From Oreocharis arfaki (taxonomy: Eukaryota; Chordata; Aves; Passeriformes; Paramythiidae): 64,000 nt of DNA. Below are positions 1-10,280 of this stretch, piece by piece (the first letter of the stretch is position 1; each line of letters opens with the position of its first letter). The notes under the pieces were generated by a model. It was not told the DNA's origin, made no database searches, and worked only from the letters and a program-made list of their open reading frames with translations. A program made the position numbers and the translations under genes. The DNA lies in the NCBI GenBank assembly GCA_013398015.1, contig VZRR01007616.1, forward strand, positions 327 to 64,326, given 5' to 3'.

Positions 1-65
1 CCGCCCCGCCCCGCCGCTCGGCCGCGCGCGGAGGTTTGTCCCTCGTGGACCTCCGTGCCCCCGCG
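1..65 (+). promoter_or_regulatory. TYW3: TYW3 CpG-island promoter and 5' UTR
   Basis: The sequence directly before the TYW3 start codon is almost pure G and C. It opens with overlapping GC-box (Sp1-type) CCGCCCC motifs at 1-15, and there is no TATA box. In human, TYW3 lies head to head with CRYZ and shares a CpG-island promoter (established knowledge), so the window edge probably cuts a bidirectional promoter. CRYZ itself is not in the window. CpG richness continues to about position 520 through exon 1 and the minisatellite. Confidence 0.75.
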
Positions 66-224
66 ATGGCGGCGTTCGCGCGGCGGAAGGCGCAGCGGCT
101 CGCGCGGCCCGATCCCAGCCGGAAGCGCGCGCTGGACGTGCGTGCCGCGGAGCTCGTGCGGCTCCTGAACGCTCGCGAGCGGTTCTGCACCACGAGCTCG
201 TGCGACGGGAGGGTCGTGCTGGCG
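66..224 (+). CDS. TYW3: TYW3 exon 1 (coding part)
   Basis: This exon encodes residues 1-53, from MAAFARRKAQ to GRVVLA, and ends in phase 0 before the donor GTGCGT at 225. The boundary was chosen because GRVVLA followed by exon 2 DTDGTGIQKKN aligns without a break with the known family sequence. The donor is weak and is repeated every 46 bp downstream, so longer versions of this exon are possible. Confidence 0.85.
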
Positions 225-3200
225 GTGCGTCCGCGATCCCGGCATGCGGGCCGGGGTGGGCGTGCTGGCGGTGCGTCCGCGATCCCGGCATGCGGGCCGG
301 GGTGGGCGTGCTGGCGGTGCGTCCGCGATCCCGGCATGCGGGCCGGGGTGGGCGTGCTGGCGGTGCGTCCGCGATCCCGGCATGCGGGCCGGGGTGGGCG
401 TGCTGGCGGTGCGTCCGCGATCCCGGCATGCGGGCCGGGGTGGGCGTCCTGGGGGATGGTTGCCGGGGGGCCAGGATGGGGATCCTGCCACTCCCGCGGA
501 TTTTGCTGGCACGGGGCTGAGGTCCTGGAGCTCCCGCTGTTCCCGGCGCTTCCTTGGCCATACCCCAGTTCTTCAGTCAGTTGCGGGGACAACAGTTGCT
601 GGATCCGCTGCTGCCGGAGCTCAGCCCCGGAGCTCAGCCGGACTGAGCACACGGACGGGCACAGGTTAGTCGCGGTGTGGATGGGTTCTTGGTTCAAGGT
701 GGCGCTCTTTATTTTCAAGGACCGATTTTGTAGCAGCACCAGATCGAACCTCACCGACCTGCGGAGCCATTTTAATGGTTTCTGTCCATCACTAGGACAC
801 GGACGGCACGGGGATCCAGAAGAAGAACTGCACGTGGCTCCTGGTAACGCATGACCCGTGTGTCAAAGGCGATGTGGTAAGGACAGTGTCATAGACCTTT
901 CATATTTATTCACTGAAATGTTCCCGGTGTCATGGAAAACACATCGTGTGAAAGGGTTTTTATTTTTGCTGCTGAGATGAATTGATACTCTACTTTCAAA
1001 AATAACTTTTCTTTAGATGTGTTGTTTAATGAATTCTTCAGACCCATATTGAAGAGAATGCTTTTAAGCTTAATATCAAATTCTCTACATAGTTATAAAT
1101 GCAGCTGATATACCAGAAACTTAAATAACTTCTTACTGTCTGGAGTCATATTTAAAAGTCTTGAGCCTGGCTGGCTATGCTAGTAGACAGACACCTGAAA
1201 GTGATGTAACAGGGAATCTCTTATACTGCATTGTTAATTTAGTATCATTAAATCCCCTGAAATAAAAAACAGCTATAGTGTGGGGTTTTTTATTTTTAGT
1301 ATGCTTTCAAAATAATCTATTCATTGCATATATTGCTTTGGCTCACAAAAGAAGCAGTTGCAAGGCCAGCATTTTCTCACTCAGTTCATAGTTCACTTTA
1401 CCATACATATACATTCTCACACATGCACAAAAGTCTCCTCTGGAATATTTGTTTTCATTAGTATTTGTTCTAGCAAAGCAAAGCTTGCTGAAATTTCCAT
1501 CAAAAAATATCAGACCAAGGAGGATGCAGTAGGGTGTTGTTAACTCTTACGAGAGAAAATATTCTGATTTTTCCTGTTCCCTTTAACAAGTAGATGGGAT
1601 TTTTTTTAAATGCATGAACTTAAAGTGAAAAAAAAATTTGTTAACTTTTTAAACTGCTTTAACTTTTGATAAAGCTTTGCTAGTATTTGCAGTATTCAGG
1701 AAATGAGAAGGGAAGTCAGGATCCTATAGGCTGTGTGTTGTCCTTTTCAGCTTCGTGTGTAACTTCAACCGTACAAACACGGGATGTTTGCTTTGTAATT
1801 TATTTTTATCCCTTTATGCTCCCACTGCTAGAGAAGAGCCTCATGCATTGCACTTGATCACCAGTCCAGCGTATCTCATGAGTGAGGTATTATCCCCACC
1901 TCTCAGACTTAATAGAAAATTGCTTTCAGTATTAGATTGAGTTTGCAGGAAATTAATTATTTAGCTGCTGTAAGACAGTGCAAAAACTGTTACTGAAATT
2001 TTTTTTTTCATTACTAAGCTTTTTGAGGACTCAGGTGAGACAGGTTCACAGCAAGGCTAACACACATAGATGATTTTGGTCAGGGTGATGTTCATAACTG
2101 GTTGTGTCCTTGATGGAACGCTGCCTCAGGGTATCTGCTGGATTCCTGAGCCTTCCCAGAGACACGCAAACCCCTAGGAATACCCTTCCTGATCCCCCAG
2201 GGTAGGTCACAGCTCGTGTGTGCTCTGGCACAGTGCCTGCCCAGCTCAGCTCTGCAGCATGTGCTGTGGCTCACAGGTGGGGAAGTGTCTGCAAAGGGTC
2301 ACAGAAACACACCTGAGAAGGAAACGCGTGTCCGTGGCCAGCCCCAGTGCAGCTGCTGCCTGTGCGTGTTCCTGCTCCCAGGGGGGCTGGGGAACACACG
2401 GTGTCCTCATGCTCAGAGCTGGGGGACACTTGTGAGCCCCGGGCATGCTGGGCAGGGCAGCACTGGGTCAGCACAGCTTGTTCTCTGACCCTGGGAAACC
2501 CTAAATAAGTCAGCTAAGGTGTTCCTGTACAACACTGCATTGTGCCACAATGCCTCTCCTGTTCCTCACCAGTCGAGGTTCCCTGGGAATGTTTTACTTC
2601 TGTCTCACACAGTGCAGACCTAGCCAGACAGAAAGCCTGCTTCTAGCTGGGAACAGGAGCACTGAAGGGAGATGCTGCATAAATGCAACCAGATACTTCT
2701 CAGTAAAGGAGAGAGACCATTACCTCAGCGTAAAGGAAAGATCGGAGTGTTGCTTTGGCAGTTTTATCTTATCATGTCTTAAAAAAGTATTTGAATTTTA
2801 ATATTTCCTGAAAATTTTATTGACTATTTTCATTCTACAAGAAGGATGAGAAGGGATAGACAAAACAACAGAGTATGGGAAAGCAGTTGAAATTGCTGAA
2901 GTTACCACAGCAAATTTTTTAGTGCTGTGAATTAAGCAGGTGAAGGCAAACAAGAAGGGGGGCAAGCAGTGCTTATGACAAAACAGTAGCGTAGCTGCCT
3001 CAAAGTGACCTTTCTGAATGGAAGAAAGTATTCACAGGCCTTAAGGTTTCTGTTTATGAAGATAACACCAGAAAGCAGATAAACTGACCTCATAAGCCAT
3101 GTAGGATGTCAGACAATGGACTGCACACTCACAGATCCAGGAAAAACTGCCGCTACCATCCTAGTGTTCTGGCAGAACTGATGGGTCTGAAGGGGGTTGC

Positions 3201-5556
3201 TTCAATTTTATAATTATAAAGTTACTTCTTTTTTTCTTGTCTTGTAGGTTTATACCTCCGATTTCAACTTCTGAATTTATCTTTATAACTCTCATATAGT
3301 AGGCTGTGCATTGGTATTTAAACAAGGATTAAAGTGTGGTCAAGTATGTTAAGCTGTGGATTTAATCTGCCGAACCATGGGAAGTTTTCTGAAGTTGAGC
3401 AATGTACTTCAGCAACTAAATGCCTTTGATTCTTAAAAAACAGTTTAAGGAAAAGAACAAACCTCAAATTTCACGTGATTGAAGCAGAACAGTCATCATC
3501 CCTTGCTGGCCTTACAGTGTCAATTGGTTTGGATGTATGAAGGAAAAACAGGGAAGGATGAAACACAGTTTTTAATGTCTGTCTTGCCATAAATTTTTAT
3601 CAAACCCAGTTTAGCGAACATAATCATGGAAATCCACAGAGTTTCTGTGTATCGTGAGCAAAGAAAACTTGAGCAGTTGGTCAAACCTGTCTGCTTGGGA
3701 CTCATTTGCTCCATTTTTTATGCATGTTTCACTCACAGTCTAGCTTCTTTTGGGCTTTGGGGGGTTTTATTTGGCAATAACAGTGCACACCTACAGTGGT
3801 AATATAGATGTTTTGGTGTGTTTTCTAGATGACAGCACTAGAGAAGGCCACTGGTGATGTTGTGTTCAAGTTTGAACCATTTGTTCTTCACGTGCTGTGT
3901 CAGGAGCTGCAGGATGCACAGATGCTGGTAAAACGTCAAGTACAATGTGACATTGTTGTTCTGTTACTTCTGTAAAAGTATTGGCTCCTGAGTAAGCACT
4001 TGCACTTAGAAACAGTCCCAGGTGTGCTGTGTGTTTAATAATTAGCATAGTAAAGTAAGCCGATGAAAAAACACAGCTTTAAACTTGATGGGGGTTTTAC
4101 TGTACTTAGAAAGGAAAATGACTCGCCTGCAATTCAGCCTTTGAGCTGAAGCGAACTGCCCTATGAAACACTACCTAAGGGACCTGGGCTGCTCTCACTG
4201 GCTGAAAGGGATGGATTTTAGATGTTACTTTGCTACCAGCCATGAATTGAATGATGCCTTTGCCTTCTGCTTTTCCGGTATGACCGCAGAGAGCGATGTG
4301 TGCGGTGCTGGGCTTGCTTCGTCGTTAGTGCAGAAGAGCTGAGGAGCTCACTGTAGAGTGCAGCTGCACTCGTAGCTATACACATGTGGCACGACTGTCT
4401 GTGAAGTTCCAGCTCCTTGGGATAAAATAGTTCAGTGCCTAGAGAGACATTACATCTCTTCTGCACTGATGGATTCAGACAATCAGGATCCACCGTGGGC
4501 CTTTGAAAACCACCCGCAATTTTTGGGTTTGATCTTAAAAAGCGTTTTACTCTAACTATTTTTGTATAAGTCTGCGTAGATGGTTTTGAGTAAGTTTTTT
4601 GCAAAACTGAGATTGTACATTGCATTGCAACCCATCCATAAATATTTTATGTGGTGAAACTGTACAAGACCTGTTTAAGCTTTTGTTTTTTCTGCAGCAT
4701 TCAGTGGCTGTTGACTCTGGGTTCAGGAACTCTGGTATTACAGTTGGCAGAGGAGGAAAAATTACAATGGTGAGGACTCTGCTACAGTAAGGGATGTAAC
4801 AAAGTCATATTGTTCTGTTAACCTTGATTTTTATATGAGCCAAGACCTGGCTGGTGCTTAAGAGCTGTCACAGGCATGCTGTAGCAAAGAAATAGCTGGC
4901 TACTTTAGGTGACAGCAACGTAGCTAATTGTATGGGTAAGTTTTTCACTATAATGAACTCCCTACATTATTTAAATAACCTTCATAAACAAAAAAACTTT
5001 ATTGCAGGTAAATCATGTGTGTGTTTTCAGGCTGTGCGGAGCACTCACTGCTTAGAAGTTCCATTGAGCCACAAAGGGAGATTGATGGTCTCCGAAGAAT
5101 ATATTGAATTTCTGGTACATGTAGCCAATCAGAAAATGGAAGAAAACATAAGGAGGATTGACAGGTTTGTAAGAGTACACCAGTTCTGTTCATGACATCT
5201 AATTTTTCTTCAGTATCAGCTAAAACATTAGTAACCACTTTTTTCCCCTTGTGTGTTTTGATTACGTTCTAAAAGCATTAGTTTCTCAGAGTAGTTTGCA
5301 GATCCTGAGAAAATCTATAAAAGTAGTAACTACAGAATTGTTTCTTTCTAGATTCCACAAAGGCTTGGAGTTGGCTCTGGAAGCTGCTGTCCCTGCAGGC
5401 ACCTTGTTTCCCAAGGGGCCAGAGAAGAGCCACCCTGTGTATGTGCACAGAAGAAAGAGACAGACTGCTCAGGAACAGGCCCATCCCCACGGAGAGCTAA
5501 AACCCCAGGATGATACTGAAAGCAGTCTTGATCTGTTTGCTGAAATCATAATATAG
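66..5556 (+). CDS. TYW3: TYW3, tRNA wybutosine-synthesizing protein 3 (six exons, complete coding region)
   Basis: TYW3 is the S-adenosylmethionine-dependent enzyme that methylates N4 of the tricyclic base yW-86 at position 37 of tRNA-Phe, the step after TYW2 in wybutosine synthesis. Joining 66-224, 796-876, 3829-3927, 4698-4769, 5031-5164 and 5352-5556 gives 750 nt, or 249 residues plus stop, against about 259 in human. All junctions are GT-AG and keep frame. Recognisable blocks are TTSSCDGR (42-49, the conserved Taw3/TYW3 motif), CTWLLVTHDPCVKGDV, FKFEPFVLHV, VDSGFRNSGITVG, EVPLSHKGRLMVSEEYIEFL and VANQKMEEN. The C-terminal tail is lysine/arginine-rich and then acidic, as in mammals. The ATG at 66 follows a GC-rich leader; the frame is open upstream to 36 but only through a TTG. 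Exon 1 is more diverged and arginine-rich than human. Family assignment is firm; the exon 1 end is the least certain boundary. Confidence 0.95.
216..445 (+). repeat. 46-bp minisatellite, five near-identical units, spanning the TYW3 exon 1 donor
   Basis: Five head-to-tail units start at 216, 262, 308, 354 and 400. Each begins GTGCTGGCGGTGCGTCC and includes the palindrome GCATGC. A sixth, degenerate start occurs at 446. The first unit contains the last nine bases of exon 1 and the splice donor; later units copy both. Units look identical by eye, so expansion is recent or homogenised. Confidence 0.97.
225..795 (+). other. TYW3: TYW3 intron 1
   Basis: This 571-bp intron is filled in its first 220 bases by the 46-bp minisatellite and is unique sequence afterwards. 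The long open frame that runs through it is a by-product of GC richness and is not in the frame of exon 2. Confidence 0.8.
796..876 (+). CDS. TYW3: TYW3 exon 2
   Basis: This exon has 27 codons, phase 0 at both ends. It encodes DTDGTGIQKKN followed by CTWLLVTHDPCVKGDV. The acceptor is CACTAG just before 796 and the donor is GTAAGG at 877. An in-frame stop at 793-795 immediately upstream fits an intron end. Confidence 0.93.
877..3828 (+). other. TYW3: TYW3 intron 2
   Basis: This 2.95-kb intron is AT-rich with a GC-richer centre around 2190-2480. I see no repeats, RNA genes or coding sequence that I can name; small open frames in it look random. Confidence 0.85.
3829..3927 (+). CDS. TYW3: TYW3 exon 3
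   Basis: This exon has 33 codons in phase 0, reading MTALEKATGDVVFKFEPFVL onward to LQDAQML. The acceptor is TTTTCTAG and the donor is GTAAAA. The FKFEPFVLHV block is diagnostic of TYW3. Confidence 0.95.
3928..4697 (+). other. TYW3: TYW3 intron 3
   Basis: This is a 770-bp intron. A 130-residue open frame on the minus strand (4233-4625) shows no family resemblance. Nothing else is visible. Introns 4 (4770-5030) and 5 (5165-5351) are short and plain. Confidence 0.88.
4698..4769 (+). CDS. TYW3: TYW3 exon 4
   Basis: This exon has 24 codons in phase 0, reading HSVAVDSGFRNSGITVGRGG and ending KITM. The acceptor is TTCTGCAG after a T-rich tract and the donor is GTGAGG. The glycine-rich SGFRNSGITVG block is strongly conserved in the family. 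Confidence 0.95.
5031..5164 (+). CDS. TYW3: TYW3 exon 5
   Basis: This exon has 134 nt, entering in phase 0 and leaving with two bases of an arginine codon. It encodes AVRSTHCLEVPLSHKGRLMV, then SEEYIEFLVHVANQKMEENI and the start of RRIDR. The acceptor is TGTTTTCAG and the donor is the rather weak GTTTGT. Confidence 0.94.
5352..5556 (+). CDS. TYW3: TYW3 exon 6 (coding part, to stop)
   Basis: The last coding exon starts after TTTCTTTCTAG, completes the split arginine codon and reads FHKGLELALEAAVPAG, then a basic stretch (HRRKRQ) and a charged tail ending LFAEIII before TAG at 5554-5556. The tail matches the family only in composition, which is normal for the TYW3 C-terminus. Confidence 0.92.
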
Positions 5557-8500
5557 ACTAAGACATTTGAAAGCAAATGGCGAACTGAAAAATTATTGTA
5601 AAGCTCTTTTTAAGAGATTTGTATACTCCTGTGCTCCAGGTAGTAATACTCTCATGGGCATTGACCAGAAAAAAGGTAATTAACAGAATAGCGAGCAGGT
5701 GTAGCTACAGGACACAGAACAAAGCCGTAGAATGTTTTGTGGGTTTTTTAACTGTACTGTTGAATTAGCAGAATGGTATTCCATCAGTTACCCCAGAAAT
5801 AACTGATTTGCTGTAGCCTTTTGCCATGTTCTCTGTGGCAGCATTTCACTTCCAGCTTCCTGGGTTTTGCAAAGCAGAGAAATCTGAAAACTGGGTTATT
5901 ATCCCTGAAGATTGGTATTCCCTGGAGGACTTCTGCAGACCAGCATTCACCAACAAAGCTGGACCTTCCCAACAGCACAGGGCTGGCTGTTAGTCACCTG
6001 CAGAGCATACCTAGAGCAGAGGTTAGGACAGAACAGCGAGAGTTGGGTATTTCTCTGTGCCAGTCTCATCTGGGCACATCCAGATCTCTCCTGGCCGCTG
6101 CCCCAGCAGCTGCTGTTTCCCTTCTCTTTGCTGTGTTTTGGGCTCCAGCCTCACTGTTGTTTGTGTGTTCCAATTCTCATTGCAACTGATCACTCAGTGC
6201 CATTCTTCTCTGCCTGTTTAGCCAGCTTTGTGTGCAAATGCCCATTTTCCTCACACACCCCTCACGTTCTGCAGCCAGCACCTTGCTCTGCTCCATCTGC
6301 CAGCACAAAGTCACCCCAAGGGCTGAGCTGGGCTGTGAACCACCTGACTAATTACTGTTAAATACAAACAGTGCAGCACTGTGTGCATTCCTTGTTGTGC
6401 AAAGGCAACTCCATGCTTGTGCATTTTGCAGAAAAATGCTGAATTTTTGAACCTTAGCAACCATGAATTCCAAGCTTGCTTTTGTGATCGAGTGATCACT
6501 TATGCTGCAGAGCCGGACCCTGACTGAAGAAGGTGGCTTTATTTGTTCAGGAACTCCCAGACCATGCAGACAGGGATGTCACCATTTCCATTACATGATC
6601 CTGTGTCCTGGGGGCATTTTCACTCCTCTGTAAAAATTGAACATATTACATTGCAGCCACAGGGAAAAGTAATTAGGGCTTTCAGTAGATTCTGAAAGAC
6701 CTTAGGCTGTTCCCAGTCACAGATGTGCTAGAAGAAGGGAACTGGAACCTCTTGTGTGTTAGTGTTGCCGACTGATCTCGAGCAGGCTGGTGCTCTTGCT
6801 TTCATCCTCCTTATGAGGGCTCAAAACATCTCAGCACCTGCCTGGGGCATGGGAAGAGCCAATGCCTTTCCATCCTTTTAAGTTCTCAGCCACATCCAGT
6901 GAGGTGCCAAATGGCTGCCAGCACAAACTGAGCGTGTTGCAAAACGTGTTGGCTCTGCAGGTTTCTCCTTCCTGGAGGGGCAGGGGTGCTGGGGACAAGC
7001 ATTGGAGACTGAAGACCATCCACTTGTGAGACAGCCAATACATGAGGTTGAAATTCCACAGAAACCTTCCAAAGTAGCACTGTGTGCACCGGTCTCAGAC
7101 CTCATGTGCATTTGAACAGACTGGTTCAAGCATCATATCCCCACTGCTGGGAGTCCCATTATTTCTGCAGATCCCTCGTCACCACCTGCAGGGCAGGTCT
7201 TGCACACAGAGGAGGTGGTTGTTGCTTGTGGATTTCAGGAATTTTGTTCAGAATAGTCTGAACCCTCCTCTGCATGTGACATTTCTTGAAACGTCTGGTG
7301 CTGGTCTGTTGGACATGGCTCACGGGCCTGGTGACACCAGCACTGACTACAAGTGGTGCCCAGGCACTGTAACAGCCCAAACCTTCACACTGTGTAATAG
7401 CACTACAGTACTTACATTCTGAGAAATACAGTTTGTCAGAAACTGGTGTGTGATATGATCTCAAATTCCTCTGAAAAACTATACAAAATTCAGAAAGACT
7501 TTTTGGCATCTTAACACAAAAATGTTACCGTAACTGTTGGCATCTTGTTACTTTATTCCCATTATCTCAAATGATTGAAGACTGTTGGGGACCTCATACT
7601 AAAAAAAAACCTGAACAAGACCCTACAACAAGAAAAATAACCAGAGAAATACCAGGGAAACATGTTACTTCCGTGCTTAAAATGTAGAACAGTTTTTGCA
7701 AGGTTTTCCTGAGTTTTTTGATACCCCATCCAAGGTTGCAGAGGCTGATGCTGAGGTAGTTGCACCACCCTGACACCATTCTGGGAAGAGGCAGAGCCCC
7801 AGCGACGCTTTCCTCCATGCATCCCTTACATCGGTGGATCACCACACCTTGCCCCAGGCTCACCCAAGTTCCGCCAGCTCGTTTTAAGGTTAATTTTGTC
7901 AAGCTGTGTTTCGTTTCCAGCTGCTGTATGCAATTCTGTTGGGCTGTAAATGTGCAGAGCACAGGCAGCCATTGGGCAGAGCATCCACAGGCAGCACCCC
8001 TGAAAAGGGGATTCCAGGGGTTATGGCTGGAGGGAAATTCGCTGATAAGCAACAAGACTCCTAAAACTGTCAAATCTCGACCGTTTGTAAGTGTGCTTAG
8101 TCAATTAACCTAAAGGGTGTTTTCATGGTTACTCTCACGGTGTTAATTTTTAAAATTACGATTTCACTCCCTGTGCACTCAGTTGTTTCAGGGGAGGTAG
8201 ATGGGTTCATTAACTCCAGGAACTGATTGTCATTTCTCACCCCATAGCATTCACGTCCACACCAGGAAACTACTCAAATCAGCGCTGCAGCATTCCCAGC
8301 TGGTTGTGCCACAGGTTCTGAACCAGTTGTGCTTCCCCACCACATCCATGCACTTGGGCACAAAGTCACTTGACTGATTCACTGTGATAGTTCTGTACAT
8401 GCAAATGCCAGATGTCAGGAGCACATGTATTTGCTTGAAATAGCTTCTTCCTCTGAAATTCAGGTACTTAAACTGGTTTACAAGAGCAGGGCGGTAACAG

Positions 8501-9340
8501 CTGCAGAGTGCAGTGAAATCAGTGTTTTCACATGAGGTTAAACCTCTCCAGACCGGGGCAGTTTTGCAGCTCTCAGCCTCCATTCCTGCCAGGGCTTCAC
8601 TTGAATTTAACCAAGTCTCAATTTAACTTGAATTTAATCAGTCTCAAGTTTTTTGAATTTATCATGTTAAATGTATCGTGCACTGAAGGCTTAGCAGTCC
8701 TTCAATACTTTTAGTTACTGAAAATACACAATTACTTTGCAATATCTTGTCAATTCGATTTTACATTGTGGGGTATTATTGGAAATGTTTCACTTCTGAT
8801 CTACCCGTAGTTGAAACTACCCCAGTGGAACATGCTGGTTGTTTTGTGAGAGAACATTTGAAAAGTAATTTGAGTCTTTAAAAAATTATATAAATACCTA
8901 AATTTCCTGAGCTGCTCACTTCATTTCTTCATACTGGTCCTGAGAGAAATAAAGCCTGTAAGAATTGCTGTCAAATGTGCCCTGCTGGCAGTGGTGTGAC
9001 AGCAGGCAGCTACCTGGGATCAAGGTCAGAGGATTCTCGGCTCCTTTTTTTTTTTTAATCAGAGAATAGCACCCAAATTCCATACAGAGATTACATGAAA
9101 TATTTTATTCTGCTTTCTGGATGCAGTTTATTTATGGTACCTGAGCAGATATGCTATTTTTGCCAATTTTATCCTGGAGAGAAAAAGCTTGTTTTCATTT
9201 TCTGCAGGATCACAAGAAAAGAGAAATATTTTTCTCAAAACCAGGTTTTATAGTTATCATAACTGCCATTTTTGCAGAGTAATTCTGACAGCTCGGAGCC
9301 CATTTGTTGGGTGTTTGGCCCAGCTGGCAGAGGACACCCA
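5557..9340 (+). other. TYW3 3' UTR and downstream flank
   Basis: Sequence after the TYW3 stop has only short, unrelated open frames. I did not find a canonical AATAAA soon after the stop; the first clear one is at 8948-8953, preceded by a TATAAA variant near 8890. The transcript therefore either has a long 3' UTR or uses a variant signal closer in. No other gene or repeat is evident. Confidence 0.55.
8948..8953 (+). terminator. candidate polyadenylation signal AATAAA
   Basis: This is the first canonical AATAAA I find downstream of TYW3, followed by GT-containing sequence within about 50 bases. It lies 3.4 kb past the stop, so its link to TYW3 is a guess. Confidence 0.3.
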
Positions 9341-9360
9341 CTCTTCCACAGCCCGCACCA

Positions 9361-9735
9361 CCCGGCTCTGCCTGAGCCCGCATTGCCCGGCTTTGTTCCA
9401 TCCCGAACCGCCCGGCTTCGCCCCAGACGGAACCGCCCGGCTCTGCCCCATCCCGCGCCCCCCGGCTCTGCCCCATCCCGCGCCGCCCGGCTCTGCCCCA
9501 TCCCGAACCGCCCGGCTCTGCCCCATCCCGAACCTCCCGGCTCTGCCCCATCCCGCGCCGCCCGGCTCTGCCCCATCCCGAACCGCCCGGCTCTGCCCCA
9601 TCCCGAACCGCCCGGCTCTGCCCCATACCGCACCGCCCGGCTCTGCCCCATCCCGCACCGCCCGGCTTCGCCCCATCCCGCACCGCCCGGCTCTGCCCCA
9701 TTCCGAACCCCCCGGCTCTGCACCAGCCCACACCG
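9361..9735. repeat. 25-bp GC-rich minisatellite, 15 units
   Basis: Fifteen units begin at 9361 and recur every 25 bases, each starting CCCGGCTCTGCCCCATCCCG with small changes. The outer units are the most diverged and the central ones nearly identical. Because 25 is not a multiple of three and the unit has no stop, long open frames appear on both strands; these are artefacts. The minus strand is G-rich in short runs. Confidence 0.97.
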
Positions 9736-9739
9736 GGCT

Positions 9740-10260
9740 CTGGATGCGGTGCTGCGCGGGCAGAGACCGATGCTCAGCACATCCCCTCGGTGCGCAGGTG
9801 ACACCCTCCCTCTGTCTTCGGGATTCGGGCAGAGGTGGAAAGTGTCGCCACGACCCGCGCTAACGGCGGGTGAGAATTCATACAGGCACCGCAGTTCGCT
9901 CCATGTGCAACAGAACAGGGTTTTCCTTTCTCTAAACAAGCACCTAATAAATTCTGGTTTATCGTATTCTAACAATGCGCAGGGAGCGTAGCTCTCTGCG
10001 GCTGCCCTGGTCCGCCGGTCGCTCCTTGGCTTCATGCCCCTGTGGGCGCCTGGCAGCGGCGGGACCGAGGGGGATCGGGATCCGGCGCGGGGGTCGAGGC
10101 CCAGCGTGGGCACCGAGCGGCGGAACCGAACGAGCGGCTGGGCCCCCGCGGCCGCCGGTCCCGCTCCCCGCGCCGGTGAGCTCGGGGCCGCTGAGCTCGC
10201 CCGGTGTCCGTGCGGGGAGAAACCAGCACTTGTGGCTTTCCCCGCTGACGCTCGTGCTGA
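9740..10260. promoter_or_regulatory. orphan CpG island
   Basis: A CpG-dense block directly after the 25-bp minisatellite, richest at 10020-10215, has no recognisable gene beside it. Good donor-like sequences on the plus strand occur at 9870 (GTGAGA) and 10176 (GTGAGC), as expected if it starts a transcript. Open frames inside it look like composition effects. Confidence 0.7.
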
Positions 10261-10280
10261 TAGCAGGAGCCATTCAAGCT

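Noticed and set aside
1..65. Presence of CRYZ first exon
   Set aside because: Synteny predicts CRYZ head to head with TYW3, but no CRYZ coding sequence is visible in the 65 bases available.
36..854. 272-codon open frame covering TYW3 exon 1 and intron 1
   Set aside because: It begins at a TTG, only its first part from the ATG at 66 is real, and the rest is minisatellite and intron in a different frame from exon 2.
9361..9735. Possible CRISPR-like or satellite array
   Set aside because: Units are contiguous with no unique spacers and the genome is avian; this is a minisatellite.
9189..10113. Several long proline- or glycine-rich frames on both strands
   Set aside because: They are read-through of the stop-free 25-bp tandem repeat, which cycles through all frames; there is no independent coding evidence.
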